A DNA stretch of 25,060 bases from Akkermansiaceae bacterium UBA4589. GTDB taxonomy: Bacteria; Verrucomicrobiota; Verrucomicrobiia; Verrucomicrobiales; Akkermansiaceae. A program made the translations under genes and the position numbers. The notes below the pieces were generated by a model. It had not been told where the DNA came from. It saw nothing but the letters and a program-made list of their open reading frames with translations, and ran no database searches. Shown here in pieces: positions 8,571 through 14,599 of this stretch (the first letter of the stretch is position 1; every line of letters begins with the position of its first letter). The DNA is taken from the NCBI GenBank assembly GCA_002387565.1, contig DGJT01000002.1, positions 1 through 25,060 on the forward strand. The letters run 5' to 3'.

Positions 8571-8891
8571 ATGAGTTTAGCAGTTAATGAATCTAATTTT
8601 CAAACAGAAGTCTTAGATGCTTCTGTACCAGTTTTAGTCGATTTTTGGGCAGAATGGTGTGGGCCATGTAAGATGCTATTACCTATTATTGATGCACTTA
8701 GCCAAGATGTGGGTGATGCTGCTAAAGTAGTAAAAGTCAATGTAGATGAAGCGGCGCCTTTGGCGGCTCAATTTAAAATTAGATCTATTCCTACGTTACT
8801 TATCTTCTCTAATGGAGAGGTTAAAGAGCAAATTGTAGGAGCCAATGTTACTCAACAAGAGCTCAAAGATAAATTGCTCAGCCTTAGCTAA
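8571..8891 (+). CDS. trxA: Thioredoxin
   Basis: This is a classic cytoplasmic thioredoxin of 106 residues. The active site WAEWCGPCK is intact, followed by the cis-Pro segment IRSIPTLLIF and a G-rich C-terminal strand (VGANVTQQELKDKL). It reduces protein disulfides using electrons from thioredoxin reductase, which is not in this window. The open frame extends to 8505, but the extra 22 residues are a hydrophobic stretch that overlaps the promoter and is absent from thioredoxins, so ATG 8571 is chosen. tRNA-Cys begins 18 bp after the stop with no terminator between, so the two may share a transcript. Confidence 0.93.
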   Translation: MSLAVNESNFQTEVLDASVPVLVDFWAEWCGPCKMLLPIIDALSQDVGDAAKVVKVNVDEAAPLAAQFKIRSIPTLLIFSNGEVKEQIVGANVTQQELKDKLLSLS

Positions 8892-8909
8892 ACCGTTAGT
8901 TTAATTTAA

Positions 8910-8984
8910 GGCGGAGTGGCCAAGTGGTAAGGCAGAGGTTTGCAAAACCTCTATTCGCGAGTTCGATTCTCGCCTCCGCCTCCA
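8910..8984 (+). tRNA. tRNA-Cys (GCA)
   Basis: A full cloverleaf is visible: acceptor GGCGGAG/CTCCGCC, D-arm around GGC...GCC-type pairing, anticodon stem GAGGT/ACCTC with loop TTGCAAA (anticodon GCA), and T-arm GCGAG/CTCGC with loop TTCGATT. The discriminator is T and the CCA end is encoded (8982-8984), as expected for tRNA-Cys. It sits directly behind trx and directly before a strong terminator. Confidence 0.95.
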
Positions 8985-8990
8985 AAAAAA

Positions 8991-9020
8991 ATCACCACAA
9001 TCATTTGTGGTGATTTTTTT
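8991..9020 (+). terminator. Rho-independent terminator after tRNA-Cys
   Basis: A perfect 10-bp stem, ATCACCACAA (8991-9000) with TTGTGGTGAT (9005-9014), has a 4-nt loop and is followed by a T-run. It ends the trx/tRNA-Cys unit. Confidence 0.9.
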
Positions 9021-9058
9021 GTAAACACAACTTTTTCATCGTGTAGTGCGATTTACAT

Positions 9059-9577
9059 ATGAACCAGAAAAATAACAACTTAGTTATTAAAACCAGTAAA
9101 TCTATTTCTTATTGGTTTATATTACCTTCATTGTTGATTTCTTGTGCGGTTATTAAGTTTGCTTTGCAAGACTGGTACATGTGGGTTATTTTGCCCGTTT
9201 TTCTTTATGGTTTATGGTTAGGTTTACAATTGTGGCTTCATCCAAAGTTGCTTATTAAAGTAGAAGATGAACAACTCTGGTTATATGAAGGTTCTCTCAT
9301 TCATGAGTCTAAACCTAAAATTAAACTTCCGTTTGAACTTATTGAATCTTTTGACGTACAAATGTTCAAAGATAATCGAGGGGCTAGTTGGTTTCTGACA
9401 CTTCAATTAAAGCAACCAGTACAGTTGCCTGAATCAGCTAAAAAAGCGATTAGCAATAGTATTAGATTTACCAGGCTTGAAGTAGAGCCTAAATTTATTC
9501 CTTGGGGTGTTAACTGGCCAGAAGGTGGAGCCAAGAACCTCAAACAACGTTTAGAAGAGGTAATTATATTAAGCTAA
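9059..9577 (+). CDS. Two-helix membrane protein of unknown function
   Basis: The 172-residue protein is not recognised. Two transmembrane helices lie close together at about 17-35 and 39-58, separated by a very short turn, so most of the chain is on the N-terminal side of the membrane. The soluble part (60-172) alternates short beta strands such as LLIKVEDEQLWLYEG and WFLTLQLKQPV and ends in a helix (NLKQRLEEVI). That layout resembles small bacterial PH-like membrane proteins, but this is inference from pattern only. It starts 39 bp after the tRNA-Cys terminator. Its last 9 bp overlap the 3' end of menE on the other strand, so the two genes converge. Confidence 0.7.
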   Translation: MNQKNNNLVIKTSKSISYWFILPSLLISCAVIKFALQDWYMWVILPVFLYGLWLGLQLWLHPKLLIKVEDEQLWLYEGSLIHESKPKIKLPFELIESFDVQMFKDNRGASWFLTLQLKQPVQLPESAKKAISNSIRFTRLEVEPKFIPWGVNWPEGGAKNLKQRLEEVIILS

Positions 9578-10735
9578 ATTATTTAAAATTATTTTATTTA
9601 GGCTAGTGCATTCCAATTTATCGACTATTTTCCAAGGCTCAAGCTCAGTGATTCGTGTGGCTTGCTGTTTGTGGTAGATTTGACTAACTAAGTCTAATTT
9701 CTCCAAGAGTGCTTTTTCATCTAGTTGTTGGATATTTTCCCAGATAGGAATTAATACAGCGCCTCTTCTGGAATGAGGTTGAGCTGTAACCTGTGCTTGT
9801 TTAGCATTTAAACCCACTTGATGAGCTGCGGTTTGTAGCTCAGAGATTTGCTTAGAAAGAGAAATTTTTTCACCTAAAATTTTAATAATATTTTGTTGTC
9901 TCTCAATGCTTTTAACCTGTAGTTGGTCATCAAACTCAACATAGTCATCACAAGTAAACCAGCCTTCTGTGTTCCTTGCAGATTTGAACTCCCATTGTTG
10001 CTTATTTTCAGAATGAGCAATATACCCACTGCAAAGAGAGTCTCCTTTGAATTGAGTTTGATTAGCAGAGGTTTGCTGATAGCTCCAGTTAGGCAGAAGA
10101 GTCATTCCTGCTCCTGGTTGATGCTCGACTGCGAGCATAGCAGAGGTTTCTGTCATGCCGTAGCACTGATGTAGAGGCCAGTTCAGTTTAGCTGCTTGTT
10201 GAGCTAATTCAGGTGATAGGTAGTCTCCACCAACAAAGATAATACGTATGGATTTTGGGCAAGTAATTTGTAAGTTAACTAAATCAGCGACTTGTGTAGG
10301 CACTAGAGAAGCTATTGTGATGTTGAACTTTTTGCATTGTTGTGACCAGTGTTGGGCATCCCACTGGATATTGCCATTTTTATCTATATTACGCAGGTCA
10401 TGGTAGCTACATTTAGCTAGGTAGCCCCTTGCTAAAATTCCAAGTCCAGAGACATGAAATAGAGGCAAATTAAGCGCTAATATATCCTGACTATCAATAG
10501 CAAAAGCTTGGTTGACCTGCTTTGCTGCACTAAGCATAGCCTGCTTAGATAAAGCTATCCAGCGTGGCTCACCAGTAGTGCCTGAAGTAGGAATGAGTAG
10601 ATGGGACTTGAGATAGTTTTGCTTCTCAGCCCATGCCAACAAACCAGGGCTATCTATAGGTTTTTTAGGATTAGAAAAAAGAGTGATGCTATCACCTTTC
10701 CAAAAATCATCAGTTATGAATTGAGTGGAATCCAT
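9569..10735 (-). CDS. menE: o-Succinylbenzoate-CoA ligase (AMP-binding), MenE-type
   Basis: MenE activates o-succinylbenzoate with ATP and CoA in menaquinone synthesis. The AMP-forming ligase signature TSGTTGEPR lies at 50-58, followed by the adenine-site motif YGMTETSAM and the hinge-region GWFTCDDY. At 388 residues the enzyme is shorter than typical MenE (about 450), mainly at the N-terminus. The open frame runs to 10792, but the extra 19 residues would overlap menC by 79 bp; ATG 10735 leaves a 22-bp overlap and is preferred. It is last in the menA-menC-menE unit, and that context separates it from other acyl-CoA ligases. Confidence 0.85.
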   Translation of the reverse strand: MDSTQFITDDFWKGDSITLFSNPKKPIDSPGLLAWAEKQNYLKSHLLIPTSGTTGEPRWIALSKQAMLSAAKQVNQAFAIDSQDILALNLPLFHVSGLGILARGYLAKCSYHDLRNIDKNGNIQWDAQHWSQQCKKFNITIASLVPTQVADLVNLQITCPKSIRIIFVGGDYLSPELAQQAAKLNWPLHQCYGMTETSAMLAVEHQPGAGMTLLPNWSYQQTSANQTQFKGDSLCSGYIAHSENKQQWEFKSARNTEGWFTCDDYVEFDDQLQVKSIERQQNIIKILGEKISLSKQISELQTAAHQVGLNAKQAQVTAQPHSRRGAVLIPIWENIQQLDEKALLEKLDLVSQIYHKQQATRITELEPWKIVDKLECTSLNKIILNNLA

Positions 10736-11712
10736 GATAATTGATTGAGTAAAGAGCCAAAACCTAGGCCTGCCTGTTTGGAAGCTTTCCAATAAGGGGT
10801 AGAACTGAGCTCTGCTGAAAAATCATTACTCTGATAAGCGCTATGAGAAAGAAGCCCAGCTGTAAGCAATTGCTTGGGGTATTGCTGTTTCCAGTTAGAA
10901 GCTTGGTAAGATGCCCAAGCTTGTCCGACAGGGTGATCTAAATAAGAGGTAAAGGATAATTGGTAGCCGTCTTTAAGTAATGATTCAATGATAGCATCGT
11001 CATCAATAGCAGGCTTAATGACACCTACAAAATTATCAGGATTTAGTTGACTGAGTAGTTGGATATTTCGATCGATAGCAATTTTTATCGGACCTTGATA
11101 ATTTTTAAGGGTCTCAAGGTTAGATGAAATGCAAATAGGATCTTCAAAAAAATCGATATATTCATTAAGTCCTAAGTTTTTAACCCATTTTATAGTCTCA
11201 TTAAATTGCTCTGTACTTAAGCGTTCGTTGAAATCCAAACGCCATTTGAAGTGTGGGAACCGCTGGGTGAGTTGATGCCAAACTTCACGCTCTTTTTTCC
11301 AATTTTGACCTACTTTTATTTTAATTATTTTAAAAGTGAGCTGTTTTTTTTGTTCAAGAATAGCAGAGATATTTGGGTGAGTGAGCTCGCATAGAGCGTG
11401 ATTCTTGAGCTGGTCTGAAATATGGAGAGCTAAGTTGTTTTCTCGGGCTACAGAATCAGCATAAGCGCAATGTATAGCTTGCTTGATGAGTGGTGTTGGC
11501 TTATTGGCTGTTAGATGTTCAAGTTGCTTCGCTAAATTTTTGTCACCTAGTTCTTCCCAAGGGTGGATACATCCATAGCCATAGCTTTGTTTATTTTCAA
11601 ATTGAATACGTAGTAGAGCTCCTTTTCTAAAAGAACCCTTCGCAACACTGCCTAAGTGATGATTGCTAAAAGTTAGCTGATAAGGGTGATAGTCTATGTG
11701 TGTTATGTTCAA
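10714..11712 (-). CDS. menC: o-Succinylbenzoate synthase
   Basis: MenC dehydrates SHCHC to o-succinylbenzoate and belongs to the enolase superfamily. The pattern is present in order: a KIK lysine motif (IIKIKVG), a first metal ligand in WRLDFNER, a second in FFEDP, a third in IAIDRNI, and the opposite-face lysine in VGVIKPAI. No ATG is available in the N-terminal region. The TTG at 11712 overlaps the menA stop as TTGA, the usual translational-coupling layout, and starts directly before the conserved YHPYQL segment. An upstream in-frame TTG at 11733 is the alternative (339 residues). The downstream end overlaps menE. The cytoplasmic product passes to MenE. Confidence 0.88.
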   Translation of the reverse strand: MNITHIDYHPYQLTFSNHHLGSVAKGSFRKGALLRIQFENKQSYGYGCIHPWEELGDKNLAKQLEHLTANKPTPLIKQAIHCAYADSVARENNLALHISDQLKNHALCELTHPNISAILEQKKQLTFKIIKIKVGQNWKKEREVWHQLTQRFPHFKWRLDFNERLSTEQFNETIKWVKNLGLNEYIDFFEDPICISSNLETLKNYQGPIKIAIDRNIQLLSQLNPDNFVGVIKPAIDDDAIIESLLKDGYQLSFTSYLDHPVGQAWASYQASNWKQQYPKQLLTAGLLSHSAYQSNDFSAELSSTPYWKASKQAGLGFGSLLNQLSWIPLNS

Positions 11713-12584
11713 ATCACAAAAATATAAGTCCAAAAAATACCGTATAACAAAAGGTGCAAGGCGGATAGAGCTAAATAGCGATTATGGGTAACGCTAGGTT
11801 TGAGCTTGCAAACTTTAAATGCAATCATGAAACCAAGTATAGCAATAGGTATAAAGAAAATAATATGATACATGGTTAATTCAAATTTCACAATGCCTAC
11901 CAAAGTGAGCAAATAAATACTGGTCCAAATAATAAGAGGTAAAAAACGAGCTTTTTCCCAACCGAGTTTGACAATGAGTGTTCTTTTTTCTGATTGAGTA
12001 TCTTCGTCTATGTCTCGCAAGTTATTAATCGTTATAAGCAAGCAAGATAAGCCACCAATGCTCGCACCAAGCCATAGAATAGAGCTATACCAAATACCCG
12101 TTTGAATCCAGGCACTGCCCAAAGTGGCTAAGATTCCAAAAAAAAAGAAGACAAAAATTTCTCCTAACCCTCTATAAGCAAGAGCAATAGGTTTGCCTGT
12201 GTACCCATAACTCAAAATAAGACTGGCAATACCAATAGGAATGACGAGCCACCCTCGAATTTGAGAAAGTAAATAACCAGGAATAAGAGTTAAAATTAAG
12301 AGGCTTAGACTCACAATGAGTAATGAACGCGGCGAAATTTTGCCAGAAGCAGCCATGCGTTTTGGTCCAAGTCGTTGAGCTGTGTCAGCTCCTTGATAGT
12401 GATCCATTAAATCGTTAAATAGATTGGTAATAATCTGAATGAGTAAAACTGAGATGAGAGTTAAAATAAAAGCTAGTTGAGAAAACTCTCCAGTAGTAGA
12501 GTAGGCATAACTAAAACCTAAAATAACAGGGATGATAGATGCGGGTAAAGTTTTGATGCGAATTGCTTGTAGCCAATAGAGCAT
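11709..12584 (-). CDS. menA: 1,4-Dihydroxy-2-naphthoate polyprenyltransferase
   Basis: MenA is an integral membrane UbiA-family prenyltransferase that attaches the polyprenyl tail to DHNA, giving demethylmenaquinone. Two Asp-rich motifs are present: NLFNDLMDHYQGADT and NNLRDIDEDTQSEKRTL. About eight hydrophobic helices follow. The start ATG 12584 gives 291 residues beginning MLYWLQAIRIKTLPA, close to the family's WxxAxRPKTLP opening. An upstream in-frame ATG at 12644 would add 20 residues and cannot be excluded. This gene leads the menA-menC-menE operon, whose members overlap by a few bases, so their expression is probably coupled. menB, menD, menF, menH and the methyltransferase are not in the window. 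Menaquinone respiration is implied. Confidence 0.92.
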   Translation of the reverse strand: MLYWLQAIRIKTLPASIIPVILGFSYAYSTTGEFSQLAFILTLISVLLIQIITNLFNDLMDHYQGADTAQRLGPKRMAASGKISPRSLLIVSLSLLILTLIPGYLLSQIRGWLVIPIGIASLILSYGYTGKPIALAYRGLGEIFVFFFFGILATLGSAWIQTGIWYSSILWLGASIGGLSCLLITINNLRDIDEDTQSEKRTLIVKLGWEKARFLPLIIWTSIYLLTLVGIVKFELTMYHIIFFIPIAILGFMIAFKVCKLKPSVTHNRYLALSALHLLLYGIFWTYIFVI

Positions 12585-12689
12585 AGGGAGAATAAACAAG
12601 TAGTGAAGGTCGGATAAACGACTCTGAGCTGGAAAATAGCACATAGTTCATGGATATAAAAGAATATGTAAATAAATTGAAAAAAATAC

Positions 12690-12718
12690 TTGCTATTTAG
12701 ACGTGCTAATCTTAATAA
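12690..12718 (+). promoter_or_regulatory. Predicted promoter of tRNA-Lys
   Basis: TTGCTA (12690-12695), a 17-bp spacer and TAATAA (12713-12718) give transcription about 30 nt before the tRNA. A short leader would then be trimmed by RNase P. The -35 match is moderate. Confidence 0.45.
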
Positions 12719-12756
12719 AGTGCTCCGCTTTGCTCAAGGGCAAAGATCTTTAATGT

Positions 12757-12832
12757 GCGAAGGTAGCTCAGCCGGTAGAGCAGTTGACTTTTAATCAATT
12801 GGTCCTGGGTTCGAATCCCAGTCTTCGTACCA
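12757..12832 (+). tRNA. tRNA-Lys (TTT)
   Basis: A 76-nt cloverleaf with acceptor GCGAAGG/TCTTCGT (G-U pairs at both ends), D-stem GCTC/GAGC, anticodon loop CTTTTAA (anticodon TTT), T-arm CTGGG/CCCAG with TTCGAAT, discriminator A and an encoded CCA. It is a stand-alone transcription unit with its own promoter and terminator. Confidence 0.95.
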
Positions 12833-12838
12833 TTTTAA

Positions 12839-12871
12839 AACCACCATACTGCAAAGTATGGTGGTTTTTTT
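12839..12871 (+). terminator. Rho-independent terminator after tRNA-Lys
   Basis: A perfect 12-bp stem, AACCACCATACT (12839-12850) with AGTATGGTGGTT (12855-12866), has a GCAA tetraloop and is followed by a T-run. It starts only a few bases after the tRNA CCA. Confidence 0.92.
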
Positions 12872-12896
12872 ATGAAGCGAATAGTGGAGGTCGACC

Positions 12897-13140
12897 TTGC
12901 TATATTTTTTGAATATAGCAACAGGGTTTGACTCGCCCGTTTCTATTCGAAACGTCTCTCGCCCTGCTTTGGAAAAGCCAGGGCTGTCGCTACACTCCAG
13001 TCTTATTAGCGCCCTATACAGTTGCTAATTTGACTGCTCATGTAGAGCTTAGCTCTGCTATAAAACCCTATGGCGAAGCCATAGTGACAAGTAGATCGTC
13101 AAGCGAGCAAAGCGAGCTTGACGATAATCCCAGTCACTAT
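12897..13140. other. Hairpin-rich intergenic region (region A)
   Basis: No convincing gene; a 72-codon frame from 12928 is just the translation of palindromes. Six hairpins follow one another: 12897-12921 (10-bp stem, 5-nt loop), 12939-12953 (5 bp), 12961-12984 (6 bp plus inner pairs), 13044-13056 (AGAGC-tta-GCTCT), 13068-13084 (CTATGGC-gaa-GCCATAG) and 13095-13125 (10 bp). ATAGTGAC (13081-13088) also pairs perfectly with GTCACTAT (13133-13140), which would enclose the last hairpin and compete with the fifth. Several short blocks recur in the same order at 14333-14438. Whether this is transcribed is unknown. Confidence 0.6.
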
Positions 13141-13296
13141 AATTGATGGGTGTTTTTGATAGCTTTTAAGTATAGGAGCTTTATATAAAGGCATGGTATT
13201 AAAAAGATAGAATTCACCATTTATTAGCCTATTTCCTGTTATTCATTGAAAGAGAACCTTTGAACTTTACTTTTAATAAGCAAAAAATTATAAAGT
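13141..13296. other. AT-rich spacer, no gene seen
   Basis: This is the remainder of the 640-bp gene-free stretch between tRNA-Lys and the epimerase. It holds the end of a 61-codon minus-strand frame (13239-13424) that starts inside the MITE-like element and reads out of it. The frame has no recognisable motif and is probably chance or a transposase relic. Confidence 0.4.
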
Positions 13297-13451
13297 GAGA
13301 CTTCTGCAAATTCTCCACTTTTAGCAAAATTGAGCATGATGCAAAACTTTCGCAGTTCTCGAGTATCTTTTATACACTGCGCTTCTACGGTTTTTTCATC
13401 ATACTCAACTTTATCTAAAATCATTTTATTTTGAAGTTTTGCAGAGGTCTC
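13297..13451. mobile_element. MITE-like non-autonomous element, 155 bp
   Basis: The ends are GAGACTTCTGCAAA (13297-13310) and the inverse of GAGACCTCTGCAAA (13438-13451), 13 of 14 identical. The flanks are AAGT on the left (13293-13296) and AAGT on the right (13452-13455), a plausible 4-bp target-site duplication. The interior cannot code for a transposase. The right end is repeated at 5613-5649. Short length, terminal inverted repeats, a target duplication and a second copy of one end together fit a miniature element moved in trans by an IS. The GAGACC...TGCAAA end recalls IS5- or IS1182-type ends, but the parent is not in the window and this assignment is a guess. Confidence 0.65.
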
Positions 13452-13468
13452 AAGTTTTAACTTATAAT
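13439..13468 (+). promoter_or_regulatory. Predicted promoter of the epimerase gene
   Basis: A perfect TATAAT (13463-13468) lies 4 nt before the ATG at 13473. TTGCAG (13439-13444), inside the terminal repeat of the MITE-like element, sits 18 bp upstream and could serve as the -35 box. Transcription would start at or very near the ATG, giving a leaderless mRNA. Confidence 0.45.
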
Positions 13469-13472
13469 TATT

Positions 13473-14324
13473 ATGAAAATTGGATTTAATCTCTTACTCT
13501 GGACAGGTCATGTAACATCAGAACATTTTGGTGTTTTGGAAAAACTCAAAGCCAAAGGATATGATGGTGTAGAAATTCCTATTTTTGATACATCAAATCT
13601 CCAAGGTTATAAAGATTTAGGTCAAGCCCTCAAAGATAATGGCTTGCAGTCATGTGCTGTGACTATTTGCCCAGATAATAGTATGAGTTTAATTAACCCA
13701 GATGCAGCAGCACGTGAAAGAGGACTAGATCATCTTAAGGCTGTTGCTGAATGTGGTCATGCGGCTGGCATTGATAATCTCTGTGGTCCTTACTATCAAG
13801 AATTAGGTTTATTTACAGGTCTTCCTGCTAGTGAGCAAGAGCTTGAACACGCCGCAGAAAAACATCGTATTTTTGCTGGTATCGCCCAAGATGCAGGTAT
13901 TCATTTAACGATTGAGACATTAAACCGTTTTGAATGTCATTTGCTCAACACGATGGAGCAAGGCAAAGCTTATGTAGAGCGTGTTAACCACCCTAACTTC
14001 AAGACCATGTACGATACGTTTCATGCTAACATTGAGGAAAAAGACCCACTAGGTGTCATCGAGCCTAATTACGATGTGATTGGTCATGTGCATATCTCAG
14101 CTAATGACCGTGGTACACCGGGTAAAGATCACACCCCAATTATTGAAACTATTCAAAAATTTAAATCTCTAGGTTACGACGATTGGTTCGTCATCGAAGC
14201 CTTCGGTGCCGCCCTCCCAGACCTAGCAGGAGCCACCAAAGTATGGCGCAGTTTCTTCCCAACCTATGAAGAGGTGTACGAGTTTGGGTATGATTACATC
14301 CGTTCTGCTTGGGACAACGCTTAA
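13473..14324 (+). CDS. Sugar phosphate isomerase/epimerase of the D-tagatose 3-epimerase type
   Basis: The 283-residue TIM barrel of the AP-endonuclease-2 superfamily carries the four metal and catalytic residues of ketose 3-epimerases. They are Glu148 (LTIETLNRFE), Asp181 (MYDTFHANIEE), His207 (HVHISANDRGTPG) and Glu242 (FVIEAFG). ETLNRFE, DTFH and the HISANDRG segment match D-tagatose/D-psicose 3-epimerase more than hydroxypyruvate isomerase. It would interconvert ketoses at C3 with Mn2+ or Co2+, or epimerise a related sugar; the natural substrate cannot be read from sequence. There is no signal peptide, so it is cytoplasmic. It is monocistronic as far as can be seen, placed right after the MITE-like element and before a structured region. 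Confidence 0.82.
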   Translation: MKIGFNLLLWTGHVTSEHFGVLEKLKAKGYDGVEIPIFDTSNLQGYKDLGQALKDNGLQSCAVTICPDNSMSLINPDAAARERGLDHLKAVAECGHAAGIDNLCGPYYQELGLFTGLPASEQELEHAAEKHRIFAGIAQDAGIHLTIETLNRFECHLLNTMEQGKAYVERVNHPNFKTMYDTFHANIEEKDPLGVIEPNYDVIGHVHISANDRGTPGKDHTPIIETIQKFKSLGYDDWFVIEAFGAALPDLAGATKVWRSFFPTYEEVYEFGYDYIRSAWDNA

Positions 14325-14332
14325 GCTTGCCC

Positions 14333-14548
14333 TTTGACTCGCCTAACTTAAACTGAGCACTTCCTTGAGTCTTGAGTAGTTTTTTCTATTATCCTGTCGC
14401 TAGGCTCCACGCTCTGCTAAATGCATAACTTCGTTATGAGGAAGGTTTGCAGTCTTCTCCTCAAGGGTTACTTGCGTTTTGCGTTAATCAAGTCAAATTG
14501 CTGTGCTTAAGTTGGGAGTCTTAAGTTTTTTTAAAGATTTATTTCAAT
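14333..14548 (+). ncRNA. Candidate structured RNA / leader upstream of mnmE (region B)
   Basis: No ORF is credible here. A discontinuous outer stem closes the region: GACTC (14336-14340) with GAGTC (14516-14520), AACTTAA (14345-14351) with TTAAGTT (14507-14513), and GCAC (14357-14360) with GTGC (14503-14506). Inside, CCTTGAG (14363-14369) pairs with CTCAAGG (14460-14466), CATAAC-ttc-GTTATG forms a hairpin (14424-14438), and ACTTG (14470-14474) pairs with CAAGT (14489-14493). A strong terminator follows. The shape, about 190 nt of long-range pairing and then a terminator, would suit a stand-alone small RNA or an attenuator leader of mnmE. A 6S-like RNA is one possibility, but no diagnostic 6S bubble can be proven by eye. 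Confidence 0.35.
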
Positions 14549-14550
14549 CT

Positions 14551-14590
14551 AAAAGTGACTTAGCTTGCTAAGTCACTTTTTTTGTTTTTT
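14551..14590 (+). terminator. Strong terminator directly before mnmE
   Basis: A perfect 14-bp inverted repeat, AAAAGTGACTTAGC (14551-14564) with GCTAAGTCACTTTT (14567-14580), is followed by a long T-run. It is flanked by A-runs on the other side, so it could work in both directions. Its T-tract ends about 10 nt from the mnmE ATG. Confidence 0.9.
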
Positions 14591-14599
14591 ATTAGGGGC

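Noticed and set aside
8931..8957. Similarity of the tRNA-Cys anticodon arm to the MITE ends (both contain TGCAAA and AGAGG)
   Set aside because: The match is short, differently ordered and fully explained by the tRNA structure.
10736..10792. Upstream start of menE
   Set aside because: It would deepen the overlap with menC to 79 bp and adds residues without similarity to the family opening.
12928..13146. A 72-codon plus-strand frame after tRNA-Lys
   Set aside because: It is a translation of successive palindromes with no domain and no credible start signal.
13239..13424. A 61-codon minus-strand frame
   Set aside because: It starts inside the MITE-like element and runs out of it. It could be a transposase relic, but nothing recognisable remains.
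12833..13472. CRISPR array or phage attachment region
   Set aside because: No regularly spaced direct repeats and no integrase. The hairpins differ from one another in sequence.
14582..14599. TTG start of mnmE
   Set aside because: It lies in the terminator T-run. The ATG at 14600 matches the usual protein opening.
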